DNA of 64,000 nt, taken from NCBI RefSeq assembly GCF_000153705.1, contig NZ_DS022272.1, forward strand, positions 3,628,432 to 3,692,431, in the 5' to 3' direction. This document shows, one piece after another, positions 9,260 through 18,036 of the stretch; the stretch's first letter is position 1, and each line of letters starts with the position of its first letter. This stretch comes from Fulvimarina pelagi HTCC2506 (GTDB taxonomy: Bacteria > Pseudomonadota > Alphaproteobacteria > Rhizobiales > Rhizobiaceae). The position numbers and the translations under genes were made by a program. The notes beneath the pieces are model-generated. The model saw only the letters and a list, made by a program, of their open reading frames with translations, had not been told where the DNA came from and did not search any database.

Positions 9260-9663
9260 CAGTTCATACCTTTCATCGCCTATTGCGTCACATGGCCATA
9301 GGAGGAGCCATGTTGCGTCGCGGTGGCGCTAGACGGTTTTTGTGGCGATGGGAAGGGGGATGGCGACTTTGTCCGGATTTCAATCAGACCTCAGTCTTTT
9401 GACGCCGGTGTGCGATGTATTCACGATCTTGGATGCGCACCCCGCACAACGACTAGGGCGACAAACAGAGGGCCGATCGATGCGCCAAGAGCAAGAGGAG
9501 TGTTTCGAGAAACGTCGCCGTCCGAATTTTCGACGTGACCGGTATGTTCCCGTCGCTATCGCTTGTTTACCTGGACGCCGCTCCTTCCGAGATCTTTGTC
9601 GAGAGCAATGACTTCAATCCACGGCCGTCGGCGGGAGTGGCGCTTAGATCATGCCCAGCGGTG
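9260..9663. other. 404-bp spacer upstream of hss
   Basis: No convincing long gene is seen on either strand. It should hold the hss promoter on the minus strand. On the plus strand there is a perfect AGGAGG (9300-9305) five bases before an ATG at 9310 opening a 30-codon frame that ends at 9402 (Arg/Trp-rich, beginning MLRRGGARRFLWRW); whether it is translated is unknown. Confidence 0.4.
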
Positions 9664-9873
9664 TCATTCCAGATCGTATGTGAAATCGTCCTGGATCTTT
9701 GCGTGAAGGGCGCGCAGCTTGTCGGCCGTGCGATCGGTCAATCCCGTCACGGCAACCGTGTTGCGACGCGGATTGGTCAGAACGACCCGGGCTTCGATCT
9801 CGAGGATTCGCTCGACGGCCTTAAACGCCTTTTCGTCGGGTGATTTCACCTTGTAACGTCGCGTCGCATCCAT
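9664..9873 (-). CDS. Small protein resembling the N-terminal propeptide-like domain of the adjacent subtilase
   Basis: A 69-residue basic-acidic protein. It begins MDATRRYKVKSPDEKAFKAV and ends AKIQDDFTYDLE. The first 86 residues of the subtilase encoded just upstream begin SKRYKVRFPSKE and end AEIVEDYQYELE, so the two share start, end and a middle hydrophobic strand. This fits a separate copy of an I9-type propeptide fold (inhibitor/chaperone of subtilases). Its ribosome site (GGAGAATTAGTCG) lies in the 14-bp gap right after the subtilase stop, so the two are surely co-translated. Role inferred: an inhibitor, folding helper or decoy for the protease. I do not recognise a named family. Confidence 0.7.
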   Translation of the reverse strand: MDATRRYKVKSPDEKAFKAVERILEIEARVVLTNPRRNTVAVTGLTDRTADKLRALHAKIQDDFTYDLE

Positions 9874-9887
9874 CGACTAATTCTCCG

Positions 9888-11132
9888 TCAGGAGGTCAGA
9901 ACCTTACGAATATAATCGACGCTCGCTTTACAGTCGATCATTCCGGCACCCTGACATTCCCGCGCAAGACCGAGATCCGTGGCGTTGTCGCGTATGGCGT
10001 CGAAAAGCGCATCCCGCGACAGTTCAGGATCGAGGCTCAACAGGAGTGCGGCGAGACCTGCGACCTGTGGACAGGCACCGCTCGTGCCCCACCCATCTGG
10101 CAAAACCTTTTCGCCGCCGCCGTAAAGAATTTTGCCGTTCGCCGGCGTGGGAGCCGTCGCGTCCGGCTTGTCGGACATCCCGGTTTGCCCAGCGAATTGC
10201 CCTGGTCCGCGACTGGAATAGAACCACATCGATTTCTGGAGATCACAGGTTGCGACAGGAAAGACATCTTCACGGCTCTTGTGGAGCCAGATGGAGTTGG
10301 GATTGCAGTCGCTTTGATGGCCGCCAGCAAGCTGATGATTGTTACCGGCGCTGAAGAAGATAAAAATTCCAGCTGCGATCGCATCGTCGAGGGCATCGAG
10401 AAAATCCGATTGGACCGGAGGGGTCGGCGGATGTCCCGTCTTCCGCCCGAAGCTGTTGCTCGCGACGATCGGTCCCTCCATCTCGGCAGCTACAGCGGCA
10501 AGGTAATCGTAAATGGCGGCAAGTTCGGAGTCGTAGAACCGCGTCTTGCAAGCAATGATCCTCGCATCCGGCGCGACACCGCGATAACGGCTCCCTGGCT
10601 CGGCGTCGACAGCGGCACTGATGGTGGCGCACATCGTGCCGTGACCGTCCCAGTCAGTCCACGGCGTATCACCATAAGGCTCCCAATGCCCGGCCCGTTT
10701 CGAAGCAGGAAATTCCGGTTGGGTGCCATCGATTCCCGTGTCAACGATCGCAATCGTGACATCTTTGCCAGTCGTATCGGCCCATGCCTCGTTGGCGTGT
10801 ATCAGCTGCGTGACGTCCGCGAGCGACGCGGCTGCCGGCTCATCGCTACCCTCGAACGTGAAGGCATCGGACCGGCTTTCTAATTCGTACTGATAGTCTT
10901 CGACAATTTCGGCACCGTATTCGCGGGCGATCCGCTCCAATTCTGGGGCGGCATCCATCGCCAGGGAGCCATCCTCGTCAAAATCTGCCGTGGTCTGAAC
11001 ATTCGGTACCTCGATGGCGAGATAGGCGCGTTTCTCGTTTTCTACGACGACTGAGGTGTTCGGACTCTCCACGGCCCGAGAGGCAGCCATGGTCTCCTTT
11101 GAAGGAAATCGCACCTTGTATCGCTTCGACAT
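9888..11132 (-). CDS. S8 family serine peptidase (subtilase) without signal peptide
   Basis: A 414-residue subtilisin-like protease. Residues 1-86 form a propeptide-like domain; the catalytic domain spans about 100-410. The triad is complete: Asp131 in AIVDTGIDG, His164 in DGHGTMCA and Ser351 in GWGTSGACPQVAG, with the oxyanion Asn264 in FSAGNN. The catalytic Ser motif has GTSGACPQ rather than the common GTSMAxPH. No signal peptide or membrane segment is present, so it probably acts in the cytoplasm. GGGAGGG precedes the ATG. A small gene for a second propeptide-like protein follows 14 bp downstream. Substrates are unknown; oligoendopeptidase F is encoded next upstream but with its own spacer. 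Confidence 0.9.
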   Translation of the reverse strand: MSKRYKVRFPSKETMAASRAVESPNTSVVVENEKRAYLAIEVPNVQTTADFDEDGSLAMDAAPELERIAREYGAEIVEDYQYELESRSDAFTFEGSDEPAAASLADVTQLIHANEAWADTTGKDVTIAIVDTGIDGTQPEFPASKRAGHWEPYGDTPWTDWDGHGTMCATISAAVDAEPGSRYRGVAPDARIIACKTRFYDSELAAIYDYLAAVAAEMEGPIVASNSFGRKTGHPPTPPVQSDFLDALDDAIAAGIFIFFSAGNNHQLAGGHQSDCNPNSIWLHKSREDVFPVATCDLQKSMWFYSSRGPGQFAGQTGMSDKPDATAPTPANGKILYGGGEKVLPDGWGTSGACPQVAGLAALLLSLDPELSRDALFDAIRDNATDLGLARECQGAGMIDCKASVDYIRKVLTS

Positions 11133-11304
11133 CGACGCCCTCCCGGGTTTCGTAGCAGTTTGGATTTGAAGCGGACTAAAGGGAAGTGGTCATTGCCTTT
11201 TATCTTTGAGTGCAATGCGCACCACCTTTATGGAGGGATGCGGGTCTATCGGGCCGGCGTTGCCGATGATCATGTTGCGCCTTGGGGATTGCGATCCCGT
11301 TGCC

Positions 11305-13134
11305 TCAGTCCATCTTCTCCAATTCGTCGATGAAGCCTGAGATCATCTGGAGACCGCGCGACCAGAAGGCGGGGTCCGACGCATCCAGTCCGAAAGGCGC
11401 GAGCAGCTCGGAGTGATGCTTGGTGCCGCCGGCCTTCAGCATCTCGAAATACTTGTCCTGAAAACCGGCCTGGGCGTTCTCGTAGACCGAATAGAGGGAG
11501 TTCACGAGACAATCGCCGAAGGCATAGGCGTAGACGTAGAACGGCGAGTGGATGAAGTGCGGCACGTAGGTCCAGTAGGTCTCGTAGCCGTCGCCAAGGC
11601 GGACGGCTGGGCCGAGGCTCCGGCTCTGGACAGAAAGCCAGATCTCGCCGATCCGCTCCGAGGTCAGTTCGCCGGAGCGTCGCTCTTCGTGCAAAGCGCG
11701 CTCGAACTGGTAGAACGCGATCTGGCGCACCACCGTGTTGATCATGTCCTCGACCTTCGAGGCGAGCAGCGTCTTGCGCTCCTCCGGCGTCTTCGCCTGG
11801 GCGAGCAGAGAACGGAAGGTCAGCATCTCGCCGAACACCGAAGCGGTCTCGGCGAGCGTCAGCGGGGTCGCAGCCATGAGCGCGCCCTGATCGCCTGCCA
11901 GCACCTGGTGGACGCCGTGGCCGAGTTCGTGCGCGAGCGTCATCACGTCGCGCGGCTTACCCATATAGTTGAGCAGCACGTAGGGGTGGACGCTCGGCAC
12001 CGTCGGATGGGCGAAGGCCCCAGGCGATTTGCCAGGCCTGAGTGACGCGTCGATCCAGCTTCTATCGAAGAAGCGCTTGGCGATCTCGGCCATGTCGGGG
12101 GAGAAGCCTGAATAGGCCGACAGTACCGTTTCCCGCGCATCGTCCCAAGAGATGTCGCGTCGCTTGGCGTTCGGCAGCGGCGCATTGCGATCCCAGAACT
12201 CGAGCGCGTCGAGTCCCAGCCACTTTGCTTTCATGGCGTAGTAGCGGTGTGAAATCGAAGGATAGGCCTGGATCACCGCCGTATTGAGGGCGTCGACAAC
12301 CTCGCGCTCCACACGGTTCGCCAGATGGCGCGAATCGGCAACGTCTTCGAAGCCGCGCCAGCGGTCGGAGATTTCCTTGTCCTTGGCGAGTGTGTTGGTG
12401 ATCAGCGTGAAGGTTCTGAGGTTGCGCGAAAAGACGTTGGCGAGGGCAGCTGCAGCCTTGCGGCGCTTGTCCCGGTCGTCGTCCTGCAGAAGATTGAGCG
12501 TTGCTTCGAGTGCGAGGTCGTCGCCGTCGACGGTGAAGCGCAGGCTCGTCAGCGTTTCGTCGAAGAGCCGGTTCCAGGCGCCGGCACCGGTGATGCCCTT
12601 CTCGTGGAAGAGTTCCTCGACCCTATCCTCCAGCTGGAATGGCTTGTCTTTCCTGAGATCGACTAGCCACGGGCGGAAATGGGCGAGCGCCGGCTCGGCC
12701 TCCATCGCGCTATCCATTACAGCGTCTTCGATCCGGTTGAGCTCGAGGGTGAAGAACAGGAGGTTCGTCGCGATGTCGGTCACCGAGCCCTGGATATCGC
12801 CGTAGAACTTGGCGCGCACAGGATCGGAGGTGTCGCCCGCATAAACGAGGCCGGCATATGAGATGATCCGGCCGAGCAGTTCTTCGAGCTTTTCGTATTC
12901 GCTGACCGACCGGGCAAGTCCTGCCGGATCGGCATTTGCGAGATCGGCAAGTTTGCCCTTCCAATTCTCCTTGAAACGCGTTGCATCCTGCCGAGCCTTG
13001 TCGAGATCGCTCTGGAGCTCGGGCGAGTCCATCGATGGGTAGAGATCGTCGAGGCTCCATTCGGGAAGTTCGGAAATTCCTGCGGATACGGATTCGGCAG
13101 CGGATCGAGCGGGCGTGGAAAAGCGGTTCGTCAT
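11305..13134 (-). CDS. pepF: M3 family oligoendopeptidase F
   Basis: Cytoplasmic zinc oligopeptidase that cuts peptides of roughly 7-17 residues. The 609-residue product carries the M3 zinc motif in TLAHELGHGVHQ (His402-Glu403-x-x-His406) and the downstream zinc-ligand helix region LTLAETASVFGEM, and ends with HHSELLAPFGLDAS. The ATG at 13134 is preferred to an in-frame start 48 bp upstream because related proteins begin near this point and the extension is Arg-rich and non-conserved. Divergent from the sigma-54 regulator gene across a 231-bp spacer. Confidence 0.95.
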   Translation of the reverse strand: MTNRFSTPARSAAESVSAGISELPEWSLDDLYPSMDSPELQSDLDKARQDATRFKENWKGKLADLANADPAGLARSVSEYEKLEELLGRIISYAGLVYAGDTSDPVRAKFYGDIQGSVTDIATNLLFFTLELNRIEDAVMDSAMEAEPALAHFRPWLVDLRKDKPFQLEDRVEELFHEKGITGAGAWNRLFDETLTSLRFTVDGDDLALEATLNLLQDDDRDKRRKAAAALANVFSRNLRTFTLITNTLAKDKEISDRWRGFEDVADSRHLANRVEREVVDALNTAVIQAYPSISHRYYAMKAKWLGLDALEFWDRNAPLPNAKRRDISWDDARETVLSAYSGFSPDMAEIAKRFFDRSWIDASLRPGKSPGAFAHPTVPSVHPYVLLNYMGKPRDVMTLAHELGHGVHQVLAGDQGALMAATPLTLAETASVFGEMLTFRSLLAQAKTPEERKTLLASKVEDMINTVVRQIAFYQFERALHEERRSGELTSERIGEIWLSVQSRSLGPAVRLGDGYETYWTYVPHFIHSPFYVYAYAFGDCLVNSLYSVYENAQAGFQDKYFEMLKAGGTKHHSELLAPFGLDASDPAFWSRGLQMISGFIDELEKMD

Positions 13135-13365
13135 AAGTGAAGCCTGATCGTTGCGGATGAAATTTCGGCGATGAGGCGGCACCGACCGCCAGCGTCGCCC
13201 TTAGATAAAGGCTCGCTCGTTTTTCGCTAGTTCCGATTTTCCTTCAATTTGATCGAATTTTCTCAGCCAAAGTTTGCCGCGTTTCTTGAGACAGCTTTCA
13301 GGGCTTGCGTGCCAGTTTGGGTCAACCCCGCACCAGAAGGGGACATTCAAACAGGGACATCCATT

Positions 13366-14796
13366 ATGGCACGACAGGTCTTGGTGGTCGACGACGACCC
13401 CATACAGCGCCGGCTTCTTGACGCCCAGATTTCTCGGATAGGGCTCCAGCCGATCCATTGCGATGGCGGGCGCGCGGCGCTCGATGTGCTGACGGGCCCG
13501 AAGGCACGCGACGTCGCGGTCGTCGTCCTCGACCTGCTCATGCCCGACAAGAGCGGTACCGAAGTCATGGCCGAGATGCGCAGGCGGTCCATCGAGATTC
13601 CGGTTGTCGTTCAAACGGCGAAGGATTCCGTCGAGACCGTCGTCGCCGCCATGCGCTCGGGCGCGTTCGACTTCATCGTGAAACCAGTGTCGCCCGATCG
13701 CCTGCGAACCGTGCTGACAAACGCGATTCGAATGCTCGAAACGCGGCCGAACCCGATGCGGGTCCCTGATAATCTTCGCCAGACGAACCTGCCCGAACCG
13801 ATGGCCTCCGTGATCGCCAGCGCCGCGAAGGCTGCGAAATCCGCGATCCCGGTGCTGATCAGCGGGGAGACCGGCGTCGGCAAGGAATGCATCGCTCGCG
13901 CGATCCAGACCTGGGGCCCGCGGGCGGGCAAGCCGTTCGTGACGATCAATTGCGGTGCATTGCCGTCGGATCTCGTCGAGAGCATCCTGTTCGGTCATGT
14001 GAAGGGCGCCTTCACCGACGCTGCGAAGGAACATGTCGGCAAGTTCCGCGAAGCCGATACAGGGACTCTCTTTCTCGACGAAGTCGGCGAACTCAGTCCC
14101 TCTGCACAGGTAAAGCTTTTGCGGGTCATCCAGGAAGGACTTGTCGATCCGGTCGGAGCCGACAGTCCGGTCAAGGTCGATGTCCGGATCCTGTCGGCGA
14201 CCAACCAGTCGCTGCTCGCGGCGGTCTCGCAGGGACGGTTTCGCAAAGACCTCTACTACAGACTGAATGCCTTCGAACTCAGTGTTCCGCCGCTGCGCCA
14301 ACGCCGCGCCGAGATCGCCAGCTTGGCCAAGGAATTCCTCCAACGCTTCACGGAGAGCGAGTCCCAGTCGCCGGCGCGGCGTTTCTCGTCCGCCACGGTG
14401 GATCTGCTCGAACGCTTCGACTGGCCCGGTAATATCCGCCAGCTCGAAAATGTGGTCCACCGTGCGGTGGTGTTGGCCGAGACCGAAACGCTTCAGCCAA
14501 GTGATTTCGGTGCCCTCGTCCTCGCCAATGAGGCGCGACAGGTCGCCGAACTGCGTTCGCCGGCCGATCAACAGTTGGCGGAACCGTCGCGGCAGTTCTC
14601 GGGGCAGGGGAGCACGAGCGACCTCATCCGGGATGGACGCGGTGAGCTTCGCAAGCTGGACGAGATCGAGGCCGACATCATTCGGATCGCTCTGGACCAG
14701 TATAATGGGCATATGAGCGAGGTGGCCAGAAGACTCGGGATCGGCCGCTCGACGCTCTATCGCAAACTGCGCGAGTACGAGATAACAGGTCCTTGA
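13366..14796 (+). CDS. Sigma-54-dependent response regulator (NtrC family)
   Basis: A 476-residue regulator with three domains. The receiver domain (1-125) has phosphoacceptor Asp56 in VVLDLLMPDKSG and Lys106. The AAA+ domain (about 140-375) has Walker A GETGVGKE (167-174) and Walker B LFLDEVGEL. A Fis-type HTH lies at about 430-476 (MSEVARRLGIGRSTLYRKLR). The sigma-54 contact loop reads GAFTDA (214-219) instead of GAFTGA, a variant that occurs naturally in other activators. The start at 13366 places VLVVDDDP at the N terminus. No kinase is adjacent. Target promoters are unknown. Confidence 0.92.
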   Translation: MARQVLVVDDDPIQRRLLDAQISRIGLQPIHCDGGRAALDVLTGPKARDVAVVVLDLLMPDKSGTEVMAEMRRRSIEIPVVVQTAKDSVETVVAAMRSGAFDFIVKPVSPDRLRTVLTNAIRMLETRPNPMRVPDNLRQTNLPEPMASVIASAAKAAKSAIPVLISGETGVGKECIARAIQTWGPRAGKPFVTINCGALPSDLVESILFGHVKGAFTDAAKEHVGKFREADTGTLFLDEVGELSPSAQVKLLRVIQEGLVDPVGADSPVKVDVRILSATNQSLLAAVSQGRFRKDLYYRLNAFELSVPPLRQRRAEIASLAKEFLQRFTESESQSPARRFSSATVDLLERFDWPGNIRQLENVVHRAVVLAETETLQPSDFGALVLANEARQVAELRSPADQQLAEPSRQFSGQGSTSDLIRDGRGELRKLDEIEADIIRIALDQYNGHMSEVARRLGIGRSTLYRKLREYEITGP

Positions 14797-15213
14797 AGTG
14801 CATGGTGCCTGCGACCGGGAGCTCCGCGGGATCGCAATGCGCGTGGGTGATGCCGTCGCACGGTCTCGGCGACCTGACCGGCGCTTCGCAGTCGGCCTGA
14901 CACGGGGAATGGACGCGGAGCTTCTCGCGCCTTTCCAAGAGTCAGTTAGCCAACGACTTCATGCGGCTCTGCGGAAGACCTTTGATTCCAGCCAGTTTCG
15001 TGCACGCCGCGATGAAACCGCGGTGTTCGGAATGTTTTAACCTTTACCCAAACTTAACTCTTTCCCAATAGATTCGAAAAATGCGGCCAAGGTGTCATTC
15101 TTATGCCGCAGTTCGCAGAGAACTGTGTTCGTAAGGATCGCGGCAATCCGCTGACGTGACGGTGCTTTGGGGGATACGAGGCGCCGGAACGCTCGATCGG
15201 AAGGGGATGGGCT
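14797..15213. other. 417-bp spacer
   Basis: No gene supported. An AT-rich patch lies at about 15038-15085, and an operator-like dyad CAGTTC-5-GAACTG lies at 15109-15125, upstream of the DUF882 gene. A possible 80-codon frame at 14798-15040 has no recognisable similarity and is not called. Confidence 0.4.
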
Positions 15214-16764
15214 TTGAAATTTAAATCCACCGCCGTGCGCGTGCGCCATTGGGCTCTTGCCCTCGTGGCCTGCGCCTTCGCACTTGGTGCGTTCGGAACC
15301 GCATCGGCATTCGCAGAGACGCGAACGCTCAAATTCTACAATCTGCACACCAAGGAGCGCGGCAGCTTCGCCTACAAGCGCAACGGCCGCTACGTGCAGA
15401 GCGAAGTCAAAAAGATCAATTGGTTCTTGCGTGACTGGCGACAGGGCAAGGCCACGACGATGGACCCGCAGCTTCTCGATCTTCTTTGGGAGGCCTACCG
15501 TCAGGCGGGCGCGAGAGATTACATCAACGTCGTGAGCGCCTATCGATCACCGGCCACGAACGGCATGCTGCGTCGGACACGGGGCGGTCAAGCCAAGAAG
15601 AGCCAGCACATGGTCGGCCGTGCGCTCGACTTCTTCATTCCGGGCGTGAAGCTATCGACGCTTCGAGCGATCGGCTTGAAGATGCAGGTCGGCGGCGTCG
15701 GCTACTACCCGAAGTCGGGGTCGCCTTTCGTTCATTTCGATACCGGCAACGCACGTCATTGGCCTCGTATGAGCCGCCGCGAGCTGGCCTCGGTGTTCCC
15801 GAACGGGGGAACGGTCCACGTTCCGTCTGACGGCAAGCCGCTTCCGGGCTATCAGCAGGCACTCGCCTCCTACAAGCAGCGGCGGGCAGCGGGTGATCTT
15901 CAGGTCGCCAACGCGTCCTCTTCGTCAGGTGGCGGCAGAACCCTCCTTTCCATGCTGTTCGGCGGCGGCGCCGACGAGGAAGAGGACAATGCGGAAGCGA
16001 TGCAGGCTCCGACCCAGGTGGCGCGCGCCCGACCGCAGCCTCAGGCTCCAGTGGTCGCGGATGTCGTTCCCACCTCGCGTCCGAACCGCCCGGCTCCGCA
16101 GCCTGCCGCAGTCGCCATGCTCGACGCCGGCTTCGACACCGGCCGCGACCGGCGCAACGATCCTGCAGCAGCCGTGAACGGCGGCCTCGAAGAGAGCCAG
16201 GTCGCGTCGATCGATCCAAGTCGGATCCCATCGCCACGCTGGGCTCCGGCGCGCGCCGTCCCGGCCAATCTAGAAAATAGCACCCCTGAGCGGGTCGTAC
16301 CGTCGGCCGATGCGACGGCGGCGATGATCGCCGCTCTCGAAACCCAGGCCGAGGAAGAAAAGCGTATCGGCTCCGAACTTGCCTATACGGTGCCGACGCC
16401 AAGCGGGCGGCCAGCTTTCAATTCCGTCCTGAAGGAACAGGTTGCGGCTGTCATCCCGCCGGATGCGCCGAAGGCTCCGCCGGCAATGCGGCAAGTCTCG
16501 CTGCCTCAGCCGAGCGTGCGTCCGACGCCTGATGTTTCGGCGGGCGTCGCAAAGGCGGCATCCCCGGCTTCGGTCGACCGGAAGCCTGTTAGCGCCGTCA
16601 CGGCCGCGCTCGAAAAGAAGCAGCCGATTGCGGACAAGGGTGGATGGCCGCTTCGCTCGTTGCGTGCCGGGTCGGACCGCACGAATAGCCGCGCACCTTT
16701 CGTTCCGCTTGAAAGCGAGGACGACATCAATGCTCGCATCCAGGCCGCTGTCTCCTTCCAGTAG
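15214..16764 (+). CDS. DUF882/YcbK-like peptidase M15A-family protein with long disordered C terminus
   Basis: A 516-residue secreted protein. A signal peptide (about 1-34, ending ASAFAE) is followed by a DUF882 (YcbK-type, related to M15 carboxypeptidases) domain at about 35-195. Visible are VVSAYRSPATN, the zinc-type SQHMVGRALDFFIPG (His and Asp ligands) and SPFVHFDTGNARHWPR. The family is thought to act on peptidoglycan or its cross-links. Residues from about 215 to 516 are Pro/Ala/Ser-rich and look disordered. The TTG start is supported by AAGGGGA eight bases upstream and by the position of the signal peptide. A hairpin with a T run follows at 16806-16835. Confidence 0.87.
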   Translation: MKFKSTAVRVRHWALALVACAFALGAFGTASAFAETRTLKFYNLHTKERGSFAYKRNGRYVQSEVKKINWFLRDWRQGKATTMDPQLLDLLWEAYRQAGARDYINVVSAYRSPATNGMLRRTRGGQAKKSQHMVGRALDFFIPGVKLSTLRAIGLKMQVGGVGYYPKSGSPFVHFDTGNARHWPRMSRRELASVFPNGGTVHVPSDGKPLPGYQQALASYKQRRAAGDLQVANASSSSGGGRTLLSMLFGGGADEEEDNAEAMQAPTQVARARPQPQAPVVADVVPTSRPNRPAPQPAAVAMLDAGFDTGRDRRNDPAAAVNGGLEESQVASIDPSRIPSPRWAPARAVPANLENSTPERVVPSADATAAMIAALETQAEEEKRIGSELAYTVPTPSGRPAFNSVLKEQVAAVIPPDAPKAPPAMRQVSLPQPSVRPTPDVSAGVAKAASPASVDRKPVSAVTAALEKKQPIADKGGWPLRSLRAGSDRTNSRAPFVPLESEDDINARIQAAVSFQ

Positions 16765-16805
16765 TGAGGCGATGCGCTGCAGAAGCAGGCGATGGGGAGA
16801 TCGAA

Positions 16806-16835
16806 AACGGCGTTGTGCAAGGAGCGTCGTTTTTT
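16806..16835 (+). terminator. Rho-independent terminator after the DUF882 gene
   Basis: Stem AACGGCG (16806-16812) pairs with CGTCGTT (16825-16831) with one G-T pair and a 12-nt loop, followed by a run of T to 16835. It sits 42 bp after the DUF882 stop and before a convergent gene. Confidence 0.6.
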
Positions 16836-16886
16836 CGTTCGGTCCAAGGATGCAAAAATCCTCTAGGTCGGGAGGACCTGACAAAG

Positions 16887-17135
16887 CTACAGCGGGTCTC
16901 GGTCGCGAGAGCCGCTTTCGTCCTTCTGTCGTTCCAATGCTTCTTCTAGAAGGTGGACGCGGAGTGCCGAGGACAGGTTGACTTTCGCATCGCGAGCTCC
17001 GTCGATCTCGGCGACAAGTTCGGCCGTGGTGATGCTCCGCTCCCGTGCGAGTGCGTTCAATCTCCGCCAGAATGCTTCCTCGAGCGTGATCGATGTGCGG
17101 TGGCCACGGATGGAAAGGGAGCGCTTGACCGTCAC
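16887..17135 (-). CDS. Ribbon-helix-helix domain protein
   Basis: An 82-residue protein of the alphaproteobacterial RHH family. The sequence SLSIRGHRTSITLEEAFW forms the beta strand plus first helix and NLSSALRVHLLEEALE the C-terminal helix. Such proteins are presumed small DNA-binding dimers, but the function of this family is not known. Its start overlaps the stop of the DUF4169 gene by 4 bp, so it is the last gene of a sspB-DUF4169-RHH operon that is conserved in Hyphomicrobiales. Confidence 0.88.
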   Translation of the reverse strand: MTVKRSLSIRGHRTSITLEEAFWRRLNALARERSITTAELVAEIDGARDAKVNLSSALRVHLLEEALERQKDESGSRDRDPL

Positions 17136-17356
17136 GAGGTTTCGTCGGGGAGCGTCGGCTTTTTTTCCAGATCGTTTTTGCCGTGGTCGCGCTTGTGGCC
17201 GTCGTGCGTCTTCGCCGCTTCGGCTCGTCGCTTCTCGGCTAGCTTTCTCAACGCCGTGGGAGTGCCGAACCTGACGCGATTCTCCGCGGCTGCCGCTTCG
17301 CGATCGACCTGCGCCTTCGCCTTTCGGGCACGCCTCAGATTGACGATCTCACCCAT
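17132..17356 (-). CDS. DUF4169 family protein
   Basis: A 74-residue very basic protein starting GEIVNLRRARKAKA, with a long charged helix (Ala/Arg/Lys/Glu-rich) and a polar tail, which is the DUF4169 pattern. Function unknown; the composition suggests nucleic acid or ribosome contact. It lies 20 bp after sspB and overlaps the RHH gene by 4 bp, so all three are translated from one message. Confidence 0.85.
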   Translation of the reverse strand: MGEIVNLRRARKAKAQVDREAAAAENRVRFGTPTALRKLAEKRRAEAAKTHDGHKRDHGKNDLEKKPTLPDETS

Positions 17357-17376
17357 AGGAGGCTCGCGGGGTTGGC

Positions 17377-17949
17377 TCAGGTCTTCTTCCGGAAGGCGTC
17401 GAGAGAGACGACTTGGGCATCCGGTCGCTCTTCTTCGCTCTCGTCGTCGTTTTCACTGTCGGCGCTCGAAGAAGCCGAGGCTTCTGCCTTTTCCCGGACC
17501 GGCAGCGGTGTCGCCGAGAGCGCTCCGCCGGATGGTTTGGCGTCGTCCGCGGACACAGTCTCCTCAGCCTCGTCTGAATTCGCCGCTTCCGCACCCCGGA
17601 CATCGAACTCCAGCTCGAAATTCACGGACGGATCGTAGAAGCCGCGCACGGCGGAGAAGGGCACCAGCAGCTTTTCCGGGATGTCGGAGAAGGACAGGCC
17701 GATCTCGAAGGAATTTTCGGTCACGCTCAGATCCCAATACTGATGCTGTACCACGATGGTCATCAGGTCGGGATATTTTTCGCGCAGCCGCGAGGAAATG
17801 CGCACGCCGGGCGCAGAGGTGAGAAAGGTGATGAAGAAATGATGCTCGCCCGGTAGACCGGTCTTCGCCACCTCGCCGAGCACCTTACGGATCACACCGC
17901 GGAGGGCGTCCTGCGCAAGCACGTCGTATCGGATGAGGTCTTGGCTCAT
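17377..17949 (-). CDS. sspB: SspB family ClpXP adaptor
   Basis: Tethers SsrA-tagged proteins to ClpX and so speeds their degradation by ClpXP. The 190-residue product has the alphaproteobacterial SspB domain (about 1-120: LIRYDVLAQDALRGVIRKVL, then HHFFITFLTSAPGVRIS and WDLSVTENSFEIGLSFSDIP). An acidic Ser/Glu linker follows, with a conserved end (AQVVSLDAFRKKT) that in relatives contains the ClpX-contacting segment. The tmRNA gene that supplies the tag lies directly upstream on the same strand. Only about 60 bp separate its terminator hairpin from the sspB start, and no clear sspB promoter is visible there. Confidence 0.94.
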   Translation of the reverse strand: MSQDLIRYDVLAQDALRGVIRKVLGEVAKTGLPGEHHFFITFLTSAPGVRISSRLREKYPDLMTIVVQHQYWDLSVTENSFEIGLSFSDIPEKLLVPFSAVRGFYDPSVNFELEFDVRGAEAANSDEAEETVSADDAKPSGGALSATPLPVREKAEASASSSADSENDDESEEERPDAQVVSLDAFRKKT

Positions 17950-18008
17950 GCCACGGTCCCGGTCTGAAACATCGTCACCGACGCATTAGCAGGCGCCGAA
18001 AGAAAAGT

Positions 18009-18034
18009 GGAGGCTTCTGTTGCCAGGCGCCTCC
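18009..18034 (-). terminator. Rho-independent terminator of the tmRNA gene
   Basis: On the minus strand GGAGGC and GCCTCC form a 6-bp stem with a 14-nt loop, followed by ACTTTTCTTTC. It ends the ssrA transcript just before sspB; partial read-through into sspB is possible. Confidence 0.6.
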
Positions 18035-18036
18035 GA

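Noticed and set aside
13201-14712. Long minus-strand frame opposite the sigma-54 regulator (about 500 codons)
   Set aside because: Antisense shadow; the plus strand encodes an intact three-domain regulator.
14798-15040. Possible 80-codon gene after the sigma-54 regulator
   Set aside because: No ribosome site of note, no recognisable family, and composition like antisense or non-coding high-G+C DNA.
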